This document shows positions 46,973 through 56,346 of a DNA stretch of 64,000 nucleotides, one piece after another. How positions within the stretch are numbered: position 1 is the stretch's first letter; every line of letters begins with the position of its first letter. The DNA lies in contig NZ_JABXKM010000114.1 of NCBI RefSeq assembly GCF_017115025.1, positions 1 through 64,000 on the forward strand, read 5' to 3'. Below the pieces are notes generated by a model that was not told the origin of the DNA, ran no database searches, and saw only the letters and a program-made list of their open reading frames with translations. A program made the translations under genes and the position numbers. This DNA is from Nostoc sp. NOS(2021) (GTDB lineage Bacteria; Cyanobacteriota; Cyanobacteriia; Cyanobacteriales; Nostocaceae).

Positions 46973-48517
46973 ATGACCAAGGCTTGGTATTGGCGATCGC
47001 TACCCTTAGAAAAGCGCACAGGTTCGGAAGTTTTTGCTGCTCTGTTTTGCCCCACCGCCACACCGGGAATTGCTACCCTACTGGAAAGTCCCTACCCAAC
47101 ACCAATCGATCATCCCCAACTCAGCCGATATTCTATCTGTGCAGGCGCTCCTCGCGTAGTCGATGGCATCCCACAGATGTGGACACCAGAAGTAGGAGAG
47201 GTTTTCCCCTTCCTAGAAAAGTTGTTACAGCAAGGGTTAGGGGGGGATGAGAGGGACAAGGGGGACAAGGAGGAAAAGGGGAACGAAGTAGAATTTTCTC
47301 CCTTGTCTCCCCCCGCCTCCCCTGTTCCCGATAGCCTGCCCTTCACCGGCGGTTGGTTGGGTTGGCTAGGCTACGATGTGGCATGGGAAATTGAACAGCT
47401 ATCCCGTCATAAAATTGATCCCCTGCCATTTCCCGTAGCTTTTTGGTACGAACCAGATTGTTTTGCCCTTTTGGATCACGCGCAACAAATTCTTTGGCTA
47501 GCCGCCAGTCATGCAAGTGGACTCGATGAATTACAAGAGAAATTGCAGAAGAGACAAGGAGACAAGGGGGACAAGGTAGAATTTTCTCCCTTGTCTCCCC
47601 CATCTCCCTCCCCCCCTCTCTTTTTGACATCGCAAGCAGATTATGAAACAGGTGTAAATCAGGCGAAAAAATATATTCAAGCTGGAGACATATTTCAGGC
47701 AAATCTTTCGTTGCGATTTCAAGCGTCTACATCGGCTTCTGGTTGGGAAATTTACCAAGCCTTGCAAAAAATCAATCCTTCTCCTTTTGCCAGCTATTGG
47801 CAAACGCCTTGGGGGGAAGTGATTAGTTGTTCGCCGGAACGATTGGTACTGTTGCAAAATCGACAAGCCGAAACCAGACCGATCGCCGGAACGCGATCGC
47901 GTGGTGTCACACTAGAACAAGATATTCAACAGGCAGAAGATTTACTCAGCAACACCAAAGAACGTGCAGAACACATCATGCTAGTGGATTTGGAACGCAA
48001 TGATTTAGGGCGAGTTTGTGAATGGGGAACGGTTACTGTTGACGAATTGCTGACAATTGAGCGATATAGCCATGTGATGCATCTTGTCAGCAACATCAAA
48101 GGTACTTTAAAAGGCGATCGCACTCCCATTGATTTGATTCGCGCTACGTTTCCAGGTGGCACAATCACAGGTTGTCCCAAAGTCCGTTGCATGGAAATTA
48201 TTGAAGAATTAGAACCTGTGCGGCGCAGCTTGTTCTACGGTTCCTGTGGCTATTTAGATTGGCGTGGTCATTTAGATTTAAATATCTTAATCCGCACCCT
48301 GCTACTAGCTCCCGCGTCTCCAGAAGCAGGGGAAGCAGGGGAAGTAAATTCTTTCTCATCTCCCCACTCAAGACTCAACATCGTCTGGGGACAAGTTGGC
48401 GCGGGAATTGTCGCAGACAGCGATCCTGAGAGAGAATGGTATGAATCTCTGCACAAAGCTCAGGCACAACTGGCAGCACTGAAAATGCTGAATAATCAAT
48501 TAGGGAATAGGGAATAG
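46973..48517 (+). CDS. Chorismate-using synthase, component I (TrpE/PabB family)
   Basis: This enzyme takes chorismate to anthranilate or aminodeoxychorismate. The 514-residue product (ATG 46973) has the family blocks: GWLGYDVAWEIE, GDIFQANLSLRF, PIAGTRSRG, ELLSNTKERAEHIMLVDLERNDLGR (in outline), GTITGCPKVRCMEIIEELE and GQVGAGIVADSDPE. The PIAGT loop has Ala where some PabB enzymes have Lys, so TrpE versus PabB is unsettled. Three low-complexity inserts, at residues about 89-121, 193-216 and 446-467, are translated repeat DNA. Confidence 0.85.
   Translation: MTKAWYWRSLPLEKRTGSEVFAALFCPTATPGIATLLESPYPTPIDHPQLSRYSICAGAPRVVDGIPQMWTPEVGEVFPFLEKLLQQGLGGDERDKGDKEEKGNEVEFSPLSPPASPVPDSLPFTGGWLGWLGYDVAWEIEQLSRHKIDPLPFPVAFWYEPDCFALLDHAQQILWLAASHASGLDELQEKLQKRQGDKGDKVEFSPLSPPSPSPPLFLTSQADYETGVNQAKKYIQAGDIFQANLSLRFQASTSASGWEIYQALQKINPSPFASYWQTPWGEVISCSPERLVLLQNRQAETRPIAGTRSRGVTLEQDIQQAEDLLSNTKERAEHIMLVDLERNDLGRVCEWGTVTVDELLTIERYSHVMHLVSNIKGTLKGDRTPIDLIRATFPGGTITGCPKVRCMEIIEELEPVRRSLFYGSCGYLDWRGHLDLNILIRTLLLAPASPEAGEAGEVNSFSSPHSRLNIVWGQVGAGIVADSDPEREWYESLHKAQAQLAALKMLNNQLGNRE
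47240..47335. repeat. In-frame tandem repeat in the TrpE/PabB-like gene
   Basis: GGGACAAGGGGGACAAGG-type units followed by TTCTCCCTTGTCTCCCCC-type units are read in frame as Lys-Gly-Asp-Lys then Glu-Phe-Ser-Pro-Leu-Ser-Pro-Pro. A second copy of the same repeat is at about 47551-47622. A GGAAGCAGGGGAAGCAGG unit is at about 48320-48345. Confidence 0.7.
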
Positions 48518-48600
48518 GGCATTGGGCATTGGGCATTGGGCATTGGGCATTGGTTATTAATTCTTCTCCCTCACTCCCTCACTCCCTCACTCCCTCATCT
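48518..48600. repeat. GGGCATT and CTCCCTCA tandem repeats
   Basis: About five GGGCATT units (48517-48552) and about four CTCCCTCA units (48568-48600) follow the synthase gene. No gene is present in these bases. Confidence 0.8.
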
Positions 48601-48630
48601 CCCCACTCTCCAGTTACGATTTTGCGCCAT

Positions 48631-49017
48631 TTAGCGACAGTTGTGGCAGTATGGAAAGAAGTTGAAAAATTCGCTGTTGCCGTTGGGAACTTCAAAGGGT
48701 GTTTTTCCTTCCCATGTCGAATTTTCAACAAGAGGATCAGGACTATATTGTGCCTTGTCCTCACAGATTGGTAAATTGAAGTCACCAAGCAGATGGTGAT
48801 ATTTATCGACCAGCCTCTACTCTCGTAATCTACGCTTCGCGGCTTCTGTTGTACCATTGCGCTTCACTACCACTAGCTTCATCTGCCCATTAGGAACTAG
48901 ATCAAGGTCTTCGTAACCGCAGTTTTGCATTTTAAGCAAATATTCTGGCGAAAGGAAGTTATTATCGTCTGAATGTTTGGAATTCACTGCGAAAAGATAT
49001 ACATACTCCCACCTTGA
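48631..49017 (-). pseudogene. Amber-interrupted gene remnant upstream of pipX
   Basis: One minus-strand frame is open for 66 codons (from 49017), then TAG (48817-48819), then 61 more codons in the same frame to a TAA at 48631. The first part reads W-E-Y-V-Y-L-F-A-V-N-S-K and continues YEDLDLVPNGQMKLVVVKRNG. The second includes HHLLGDFNLPICEDKAQYS and ends PYCHNCR. Composition on both sides of the TAG is protein-like and there is no ATG at the front, so this looks like a 5'-truncated gene with a nonsense mutation. The family is not recognised. Confidence 0.6.
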
Positions 49018-49035
49018 CTACACCTTGACTCTTAA

Positions 49036-49314
49036 ATGAATCCAGAAAACGCAGAAACTTACATAAACCATCCAACTTGGGGTTTACTTTACAAAATCTG
49101 TATGGTTGATGAGAACCAGGATTTGTTCACCACGCTTTATGCCCAGCGCTTATTTTTTTTGGTCGCAAATGACGTTAAAGGTGTTAAATTCCAGTCTCTA
49201 GGACGTACTGAGGCTAGAATGATGTTGGAAAATCGCTTACGTACCCTGCGGCGCAGTGGACAATCTCAGGAGTACGATCAGCTTCAGAGTGTTTTCCAAC
49301 GCACCTTCCAATGA
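49036..49314 (+). CDS. pipX: PipX, PII-interacting coactivator of NtcA
   Basis: PipX binds either the nitrogen signal protein PII or the activator NtcA, linking 2-oxoglutarate level to nitrogen-regulated transcription. The 92-residue product has the Tudor-like front (NHPTWGLLYKIC, TLYAQRLFFLV) and the C-terminal helices with GRTEARMMLENRLRTLRR, as in the family. Its stop overlaps the start of pipY by four bases, so the two are translationally coupled. It bears on hetR in this window because NtcA acts upstream of hetR. Confidence 0.96.
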   Translation: MNPENAETYINHPTWGLLYKICMVDENQDLFTTLYAQRLFFLVANDVKGVKFQSLGRTEARMMLENRLRTLRRSGQSQEYDQLQSVFQRTFQ

Positions 49315-49979
49315 GTAGTTCGATTTCCGAACGTATTGTTACCATTCGCTCCTCACTGCCAACTTCAGTCCGATTGATTGCTGTTAGCAAGCAAGTTTCT
49401 GCCCAGGCCATTCGGTCTGCCTATGCCGCAGGAATTCGTGATTTTGCGGAGAGTCGTATCCAAGAAGCCGCCAGCAAACAAGCCGAGTTGCAAGACTTAC
49501 CGGATATTACCTGGCACTTTATTGGACATTTGCAAGCCAATAAAGCCAAAAAAGCCATCGAACAATTCCCTTGGATTCACTCCGTGGATAATTTGAAGCT
49601 GGCACAGCGTTTAGATCAATTGGCGCAACAGCTAGGAGTGAGTCCCCAGGTTTGCCTGCAAGTGAAAATTCTCCCCGATCCTAACAAGTCTGGTTGGAGT
49701 GTACCAGAACTGTTGGCTGATTTACCTACACTCAATCAATACAAAAATTTACAAATTCAAGGTTTGATGACAATTCCCCCTTCAGGATTAAATGATTCCG
49801 AAATTTTAAGTGTGTTTAATCTCAATCGTGAACTGGCAAAAGAAATCCAGGAGCAAAACTGGTCGGAGATTAAAATGCAGCAGCTGTCTATGGGTATGTC
49901 AGGCGACTACGAACTGGCAGTGCAAGCAGGCGCAACGATGGTACGATTAGGAACCATATTGTTTGGCGATCGCTCTTAG
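49311..49979 (+). CDS. pipY: PipY, PLP homeostasis protein (YggS/PROSC family)
   Basis: This 222-residue single-domain PLP-binding barrel helps control free pyridoxal phosphate. The PLP Lys is in LIAVSKQVSAQAI, and the phosphate-binding end is MGMSGDYELAVQAGATMVRLGT. The ATGA overlap with pipX is the conserved cyanobacterial arrangement in which pipX and pipY are co-expressed. Confidence 0.95.
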   Translation: MSSSISERIVTIRSSLPTSVRLIAVSKQVSAQAIRSAYAAGIRDFAESRIQEAASKQAELQDLPDITWHFIGHLQANKAKKAIEQFPWIHSVDNLKLAQRLDQLAQQLGVSPQVCLQVKILPDPNKSGWSVPELLADLPTLNQYKNLQIQGLMTIPPSGLNDSEILSVFNLNRELAKEIQEQNWSEIKMQQLSMGMSGDYELAVQAGATMVRLGTILFGDRS

Positions 49980-50604
49980 AGGATGTTTGTCAAGTCTAAT
50001 TTATGACTCGTTGGGCGACTAGAAGTCGCGTCTACAGAAGACATCTCCGACCTTTCCGTACTTCTACGGTGCGCGTAGCTTCCTTAAGAATAGGGGTACG
50101 GAACGCCAAGGGCGAAGTGGGTTAGCAAACCCTTGATTTAGCATGAGTCCACTGAGGGAGATTTCGCCTGTGTAGTAGCGAATTATATTTGCCCAATACT
50201 TTTAAAAGATCGCTCTTAGCCTATTGTTTATCAACCTTGCAGGTCAGTATTCATAGAAGCTGAGAATTTGATCACAAGAATTTTCTAACAGAATGGTGCA
50301 ATTGGAAACAAAGGATATAGTATTGACAAGAGTAATCGCCAAGGGAAAATGGGGTATAAAGAACTTTCCTTCGGACAAACCTTAGGATATAATCTTGACT
50401 CCTTATTATGTTTAGGCGATGCACAGACCTTTCCAATAAGTGTCAGTTCATCGCCAAAACCCGTAGTATAGGCTACAAATAGCAATAGATTTGCTGAAGT
50501 ATCCACCGATGTAGCGTAGTTTACTACCGTAGGCATCGCTCCTAGCTCAATCAATCCTAAGCCAAGTCAATACAGGCTATTCGCATCAGGAGAGTACACA
50601 CACA
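49980..50604. other. Intergenic region before sepF
   Basis: Dispersed repeats are seen (for example CGACTAGAAGTCGCGTCTACA at about 50018 and CTACGGTGCGCGTAGC at 50084). No reading frame has codon use or start signals supporting a gene. The right end should hold the sepF promoter; GGAGAG lies upstream of its ATG. Confidence 0.45.
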
Positions 50605-51204
50605 ATGAACAACATCTTTTCCAAACTCAGAGACTTTGTGGGTCTAAATGAGCAAGTGGAATATGAGTATTACGAAGAAGAACCAGAAACAGATAATAAT
50701 TACCAAAATCTGTATCAGCAAGAAAATCCCCAACCAGCAGCACAAGAGAGCACAGCAGCTCAAAATCGACGCTGGCGGGAACCAGTGCCTACAATGGGAG
50801 ATGATATAGCAGCAGGTTCAAAGCCAATGGGGAATGTGATTGGTATGCCAGGAGCAATTAACGGAATTTCGGAAGTTTTAGTACTCGAACCACGCACCTT
50901 TGAAGAAATGCCCCAGGCAATTCAAGCGTTGCGAGAACGCAAGTCAGTAGTATTAAATCTGACAATCATGGACCCAGATCAAGCCCAACGAGCAGTAGAT
51001 TTTGTTGCAGGTGGTACTTACGCACTAGATGGACATCAAGAGCGCATTGGTGAGAGCATCTTTTTGTTTACGCCAAGCTGTGTCCAAGTTAGCACCCAAG
51101 GTGGTGTTCTTCATGAAGTACCACAACCACCAGCCCGTCCCTCTCGTCCTACAGGTTCTTCAAATCAAACCTGGGGCAACGAAACTAACCGGATGGCACA
51201 ATAA
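50605..51204 (+). CDS. sepF: Cell division protein SepF
   Basis: SepF (Cdv2 in cyanobacteria) anchors and bundles FtsZ at the division ring. The 199-residue protein has an N-terminal amphipathic segment ([14 protein letters not shown]), an acidic/Gln-rich linker, and the SepF domain at about 85-170 ([31 protein letters not shown] in outline, then [15 protein letters not shown]). A Pro/Ser-rich tail follows. proC lies downstream in the same direction. Confidence 0.95.
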   Translation: MNNIFSKLRDFVGLNEQVEYEYYEEEPETDNNYQNLYQQENPQPAAQESTAAQNRRWREPVPTMGDDIAAGSKPMGNVIGMPGAINGISEVLVLEPRTFEEMPQAIQALRERKSVVLNLTIMDPDQAQRAVDFVAGGTYALDGHQERIGESIFLFTPSCVQVSTQGGVLHEVPQPPARPSRPTGSSNQTWGNETNRMAQ

Positions 51205-51267
51205 CAATTCAAAATTCAAAATTCACGCATTCAAAATTGTTCGCGTAGCGTCTCGTAGAGAAGAGAG

Positions 51268-51299
51268 TTTCAGTCGGGGTTTAAATCCCCGTCTGAAAC
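51268..51299. repeat. GTTTCAGTCGGGG hairpin repeat
   Basis: GTTTCAG(T)CGGGG pairs with CCCCGTCTGAAAC around TTTAAAT. It is downstream of sepF and may serve as its terminator. Tandem TTCAAAA units precede it at about 51206-51238. Confidence 0.5.
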
Positions 51300-51443
51300 T
51301 AAATCTACATGTAGACGTTGGCGTTAGCCTCTCCCTTTGAGAGAAAGGGTCTTAAAGCCTTTGATTTACGATAAAGTTAAATTAGTTGTTAGTCCTTTGT
51401 CCTTTGTCATTTGTTCTGGGTTTTGATTTCTACAAGCCGCACC

Positions 51444-51622
51444 CTCATGACTTCTAGTCATAAGTTAGGCGCCCCATAAAGGAAGTGGATTCGTGTTAAA
51501 ATTAGTATAGCCGCCGTCGGTGCTAGGGAAGCTTTAAACGCCTGTGGAGAACTCATAAGACCTGGATTGCTCCAGGCGGAGATGGTTGAAGCTTTCCATC
51601 GCATGACTAGAAGTCACGCGAG
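51444..51622. ncRNA. Structured element of unknown kind (ncRNA or MITE)
   Basis: TGACTTCTAGTCAT (51448-51461) pairs with ATGACTAGAAGTCA near 51604-51617, closing a region of about 175 bases. Inside, GGGAAGCTT can pair with AAGCTTTCC, and CGCC-TG-TGGAG with CTCCAGGCG, giving a long interrupted rod. Length and shape would fit an RNA such as 6S RNA, but I could not match the sequence to a named RNA; a non-autonomous repeat is equally possible. Confidence 0.35.
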
Positions 51623-51681
51623 GTTGAAAATAGTGACAAATGACAAAGGACGAATGACTAATGACTAATGACTAATGATCA

Positions 51682-52500
51682 ATGACTATAAAATTTGGTT
51701 TAATTGGTGGCGGGGTAATGGGAGAAGCGCTCTTATCCCGCCTTATTGCGCGTGGAATTTATCAATCATCAGAAGTCATAGTTAGCGAACCGCTATCTTC
51801 ACGCTTAGATTTTTTAAAACAGCAATACGATGTTGTTGTGACGACAGATAATAGCCAGGTTTTCACTCAAGCAAAAGAAGTTGTCTTTTTGGCAGTGAAA
51901 CCACAGGTGTTTAGCGCGATCGCTCAAGAACTAGCAGATATTGATATTATTAATCGAGAACACTTACCCCTGATCATTTCCATCTTGGCGGGTGTACCTT
52001 TAAGTCAGCTAGAAGCTGCTTTTGTGCAATTGCCAGTTATTAGAGCAATGCCCAACACCCCAGCAACCGTGGGAGCGGGAATTACCGCGATTTGTTCAGG
52101 TGCATACACCAGCCCCAAGCACCACCAAATAGCACAGCAAGTTTTTTCTGCTCTGGGCGAAGTCGTGGAAGTATCAGAAGCGCTGATGGATGCAGTCACA
52201 GGGCTATCAGGTAGCGGCCCGGCTTACGTGGCGCTGTTAGTAGAAGCACTTGCTGATGGCGGAGTAGCCGCAGGTTTACCTAGAGCAATTGCCAATCAAC
52301 TAGCCTTGCAAACCGTACTGGGAACAGCGAAACTGTTGCAGTCAACCAAACTGCACCCAGCAGAACTCAAAGATCGTGTTACCAGTCCCGGCGGTACAAC
52401 CATTGCGGGGATTGCCAAACTAGAACAGGCAGGATTTCGTTCAGCTTTAATTGAAGCAGTAAAAGCTGCCACAGAGCGATCGCAAGAACTGGGAAAATAA
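51682..52500 (+). CDS. proC: Pyrroline-5-carboxylate reductase
   Basis: ProC reduces pyrroline-5-carboxylate to proline with NAD(P)H. The 272-residue protein has the N-terminal cofactor loop GLIGGGVMGEAL, the AVKPQ segment, the RAMPNTPATVGAG block, and the C-terminal signature GLSGSGPAYVALLVEALADGG (in outline) ending in the TSPGGTT loop. It follows sepF across a repeat-rich gap, an order kept in several cyanobacteria. Confidence 0.97.
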   Translation: MTIKFGLIGGGVMGEALLSRLIARGIYQSSEVIVSEPLSSRLDFLKQQYDVVVTTDNSQVFTQAKEVVFLAVKPQVFSAIAQELADIDIINREHLPLIISILAGVPLSQLEAAFVQLPVIRAMPNTPATVGAGITAICSGAYTSPKHHQIAQQVFSALGEVVEVSEALMDAVTGLSGSGPAYVALLVEALADGGVAAGLPRAIANQLALQTVLGTAKLLQSTKLHPAELKDRVTSPGGTTIAGIAKLEQAGFRSALIEAVKAATERSQELGK

Positions 52501-52634
52501 TTAAGAGTCCTTTGTGATTTGTCCTTTGTCCTTGGTGAAAAACTAATGACCAATGACCAATGATTAATGACTAATGACGAAGTTGACAAAAGACTCGTTA
52601 GTATAGTAAACAATCTGGTTGCAAATGTGATTGA

Positions 52635-55310
52635 GTGAATTATCCTGCACCGTCTCCAGAACTTGACTTAGGGTCTATATTTCCCTTTGAACTGGATCAG
52701 TTTCAAAAAGAAGCGATCGCGTCCCTAAACGCCGGACGCTCCGTAGTCGTATGTGCGCCCACAGGTTCGGGCAAAACATTAGTTGGGGAATACGCCATTT
52801 ATCGCGCCCTGACGCGAGGAAAACGTGTATTTTACACTACTCCCCTCAAGGCGCTGTCGAATCAAAAATTACGTGACTTTCGAGAAAAATTCGGGTTTGA
52901 TCAAGTCGGTCTGTTAACTGGAGATGCTTCCATTCACAGGGATGCACCGATTTTGGTGATGACCACCGAAATTTTCCGAAATATGCTCTATGGCACACCC
53001 ATTGGGCAAGTCGGCATCTCATTAGTAGACGTTGAAGCGGTGATACTTGATGAGTGCCACTACATGAACGATCGCCAGCGCGGTACAGTTTGGGAAGAAT
53101 CAATCATCTATTGTCCCCGTGAAGTTCAACTGGCAGCCCTTTCAGCAACCGTTGCCAACAGCGATCAACTCACCGACTGGCTAAATCGCGTTCACGGCCC
53201 AACTGACCTAATTTACTCCGATTTTCGCCCAGTCCCCTTGGAATTTCACTTTTGCAATCCCAAAGGGTTATTTCCCTTGCTGAATGATAGCAAAACCAAA
53301 ATTAACCCCCGCCTTCAGAAAAAGAAGGGGAGAGGGGGAGAAAGGGAGAGGGGGAGAAGTGGTAGACCAGAGGCTCCTGGCATCATTTATACCTTGAGCC
53401 AGTTAGAGCAACGGGATATGCTACCAGCGATTTACTTTATCTTCAGCCGCCGGGGATGTGATAAAGCGGTGGCGGAAGTCGGTGATTTATGGCTGGTAAA
53501 TAGTGAAGAGTCCCAAATTTTACGGGAACAGATTGATGACTTTTTAGCCCGCAATCCCGATGCGGGGCGTTCTGGACAAATTGCGCCCCTGTACCGGGGA
53601 ATTGCTGCCCACCACGCCGGGATTTTGCCCGCCTGGAAAGCACTGGTAGAAGAACTATTTCAGCAAGGGCTGATTAAAGTAGTATTCGCCACTGAGACAC
53701 TAGCAGCCGGAATTAATATGCCCGCCCGGACAACGGTAATTTCCACCCTTTCCAAGCGGACTGACACTGGACACCGCCTGTTGAATGCTTCCGAATTCCT
53801 CCAAATGGCGGGACGAGCAGGCCGTCGGGGGATGGATAAACAAGGTCATGTGGTAACAGTCCAAACTCCCTTTGAAGGAGCCAAAGAAGCGGCGTATTTG
53901 GGAACATCCAAGCCAGACCCTCTAGTAAGCCAGTTTACGCCCAGTTATGGCATGGTACTCAATTTGCTGCAAACCCACACCCTAGAGCAAACCAGGGAAC
54001 TGATAGAGCGCAGTTTTGGGCAGTACATGGCTACCTTGCATTTAAGACCAGAATACGATGAGATGGCTGAACTGCAAACACAATTAGCTCAACTTCATGA
54101 GCAAATCGTCGCAGTTGATGAAAATGAACTGGCTGTTTATGAGAAATTGCGGCAACGCCTGAAAGTGGAACGCCAGATATTGAAAACCCTGCAAGAGCAA
54201 GCGCTCTCAGACCGCCAAGAAGAATTGGGGATGATGTTGGACTTTGCAGTGTCAGGAACTCTGTTAAGTCTCAAGGGCAAAAATATCACAGTTTCTTCAC
54301 CTGTAACCGCAGTGTTAGTAGGAAAATCGCCTGGTTCTGGTCAAGCTCCTTACTTGGTATGCTTAGGACATGATAATCGCTGGTATGTAGCAACCACAGG
54401 GGATGTAGTCGATTTGTATGCCGAACTCCCACGAGTTGAGGTGCCACCTGATGTACTACCACCGCCAGAGATGCCTTTGAAACCAGGACAGTCGCGCCGT
54501 GGCAATGAAGAAACCTTTGCGATCGCTGGGCGTATTCCCGATCCGGTAGAATCTTTGCATCTGGCACCAGAAGTAGCAGAACAACTCAGTCGCCTTACCG
54601 CCGTCCAAGAACAATTAGAAGCTCATCCCCTACATGAATCAGGCAATGCTGCAACGCTTTTCAAGCGCCGCGCTCGCTATGTCGAACTAGAAGCCGAACT
54701 CGAACAGTTGCAAGGGCAAGTAGAGCAACAGTCACAACGTCATTGGGAAGAGTTTCTGAATTTAATCTCAATTCTGCAACACTTTGGCGGTTTGGATAAC
54801 TTAGTGCCTACAGTATTAGGGCGAATCGCTGCCGCTATTCGGGGCGAGAATGAATTATGGCTGGGTTTAGTATTCGCTAGTGGTGAATTGGGCAACTTAG
54901 ATCCGCATCATTTAGCAGCAGCAGCAGCGGCTTTAGTGATGGAAACGCCCCGTCCAGATAGCAAGGTTAACTTTGACCTTAGTAATGAAGTGGCAGAAGC
55001 CTTGGCAAAATTGCGGGGAATTCGCCGCCAAATGTTCCAACTACAACGGCGGTATAATGTAGCGCTGCCTATATGGTTGGAATTTGAGTTAATTGCCATA
55101 GTGGAACAATGGGCGCTAGGAATGGAGTGGACAGAACTCTGCGAGAACACCACCTTGGATGAAGGCGATGTGGTGAGAATTTTACGCCGGACGTTGGATT
55201 TATTATCACAGATACCCCACGTTCCCCATTTACCAGACTCTTTCCAACGCAATGCCCATCGGGCGATGCAGTTGATTGATAGATTCCCTGTAAATGAAGT
55301 GGTTGAATAA
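52635..55310 (+). CDS. Ski2/Mtr4-like RNA helicase (DSHCT domain)
   Basis: This 891-residue SF2 helicase of the Ski2-like family probably acts in RNA turnover or processing. It has Walker A APTGSGKT, motif II DECH, motif III SATVAN, and motif VI QMAGRAGRRGMDKQG. A C-terminal helical domain from about 700 onward is of the DSHCT kind (ending near SLxxIPHVPHLP...RFPVNEVVE). A basic Gly/Arg-rich insert at residues about 228-244 is translated GGGAGAGG-type repeat DNA (53317-53365). The start is GTG 52635. Confidence 0.9.
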   Translation: MNYPAPSPELDLGSIFPFELDQFQKEAIASLNAGRSVVVCAPTGSGKTLVGEYAIYRALTRGKRVFYTTPLKALSNQKLRDFREKFGFDQVGLLTGDASIHRDAPILVMTTEIFRNMLYGTPIGQVGISLVDVEAVILDECHYMNDRQRGTVWEESIIYCPREVQLAALSATVANSDQLTDWLNRVHGPTDLIYSDFRPVPLEFHFCNPKGLFPLLNDSKTKINPRLQKKKGRGGERERGRSGRPEAPGIIYTLSQLEQRDMLPAIYFIFSRRGCDKAVAEVGDLWLVNSEESQILREQIDDFLARNPDAGRSGQIAPLYRGIAAHHAGILPAWKALVEELFQQGLIKVVFATETLAAGINMPARTTVISTLSKRTDTGHRLLNASEFLQMAGRAGRRGMDKQGHVVTVQTPFEGAKEAAYLGTSKPDPLVSQFTPSYGMVLNLLQTHTLEQTRELIERSFGQYMATLHLRPEYDEMAELQTQLAQLHEQIVAVDENELAVYEKLRQRLKVERQILKTLQEQALSDRQEELGMMLDFAVSGTLLSLKGKNITVSSPVTAVLVGKSPGSGQAPYLVCLGHDNRWYVATTGDVVDLYAELPRVEVPPDVLPPPEMPLKPGQSRRGNEETFAIAGRIPDPVESLHLAPEVAEQLSRLTAVQEQLEAHPLHESGNAATLFKRRARYVELEAELEQLQGQVEQQSQRHWEEFLNLISILQHFGGLDNLVPTVLGRIAAAIRGENELWLGLVFASGELGNLDPHHLAAAAAALVMETPRPDSKVNFDLSNEVAEALAKLRGIRRQMFQLQRRYNVALPIWLEFELIAIVEQWALGMEWTELCENTTLDEGDVVRILRRTLDLLSQIPHVPHLPDSFQRNAHRAMQLIDRFPVNEVVE

Positions 55311-55583
55311 ACCTGAGCGGGGCAAACCTGAGTGATACAGCTAATTGCCCGTTGATGCCAAATTCAAACAAATTAAAAACGCTTAAAAGTAGTAGTCTGT
55401 CACCATTAATTTTGAGGGGTTTGGAGTAGTACTACAAACCCCCCCAACAATGAATTTAGATTTGACCAAATAATAGTAGTGGTACGTAGTTAAAAATGCT
55501 TTTTTGGTTTCGTATATCTTCGTATACGTGATTAATCACGTGTATCTAACAGAAGTTATAGTCGCTATCAGCCCTCTTCAATC
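55311..55583. other. Convergent gap with inverted repeats
   Basis: GGGGTTTG...CAAACCCCCC (about 55419-55446) forms a hairpin after the helicase gene, and a GTATACGTGATTAATCACGTG palindromic stretch lies near 55522. Both are probably terminators or dispersed repeats. Confidence 0.4.
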
Positions 55584-55967
55584 TTAGTACACCAAGTTTC
55601 CAGTACCGCGCAACTGACGCAAAGAATTTATACACAATGGACAGTCACATTTAAATAACTTAATTGCAGCATCGCTTTCCTCGTCAGTAAAATTCAACAT
55701 GGCAATATTCTGATCTGATACTGATGTGACAATGGTTGAGGAACGCGCAGATGAGGTATACGGTTGCTTTCTCTCTGAATCTCGAATGCACACAAAATCT
55801 GTTCCACCATGTGGGTTAGTGATACAGGTACGACCGTCTTGTGTGTGCATTAATCGCTGAGTAATACTACTACTAGCATGGGCAGGATGAAATACTGCCA
55901 GCGTAGACATCAGGGACACAAAAATTGAGGAAGTGGAAAGCAAATTCAGGATAATTCTTTTGTTCAT
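55584..55967 (-). CDS. Secreted small Cys protein
   Basis: This 127-residue protein has a signal peptide (residues 1-31, ending AHA). AAGGAA precedes the ATG by five bases. The mature part has Cys in GRTCITNPHGGTDFVCIRD and a second cluster CDCPLCINSLRQLRG near the C-terminus. The spacing suggests disulfides or metal binding outside the cytoplasm. The family is not named; similar small exported proteins are common in filamentous cyanobacteria. Confidence 0.65.
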   Translation of the reverse strand: MNKRIILNLLSTSSIFVSLMSTLAVFHPAHASSSITQRLMHTQDGRTCITNPHGGTDFVCIRDSERKQPYTSSARSSTIVTSVSDQNIAMLNFTDEESDAAIKLFKCDCPLCINSLRQLRGTGNLVY

Positions 55968-56346
55968 AAATTCCTTGAGAAAATTGTCTACTAGTTTAGG
56001 GTATTCGATTCACTTTCAAACTTCAAGTGAATTATCTCTAAGAATAGTTAGGTTGACACTTGTTACCCAAAAAAGTTCCATATCTTGATCGCAAGTTAGA
56101 TGGGTATAAATAAACATAATACCCAGAAGCGTGACTTTTCGCCATTCGCCAGAAGTCGCGCTTCTATATCCTGAGTGTCTGATGTTTAATTAAGTTGATC
56201 TACTTACCTAGTTAAAGTCTGCGTAGACGCGTGGCGGTAGCGAGTCAGACTTCGCTCCGTTAAAATTACCTGTTGAAGCTTTTGCATCCCCTGATTATAG
56301 TATTCTGACGGTTGATCGGTATTTGTGGCGGCTATGGATAAACATT
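55968..56346. other. Intergenic region downstream of the Nramp gene
   Basis: There is a dispersed repeat with GCGTAGACGCGTGGCGGTAGCG (about 56220-56242) and AT-rich sequence. No gene is seen. Confidence 0.4.

Noticed and set aside
50285-50554. 89-codon minus-strand frame before sepF
   Set aside because: It reads through a repeat (TYPxxPKxSSLYP-like) and lacks start signals.
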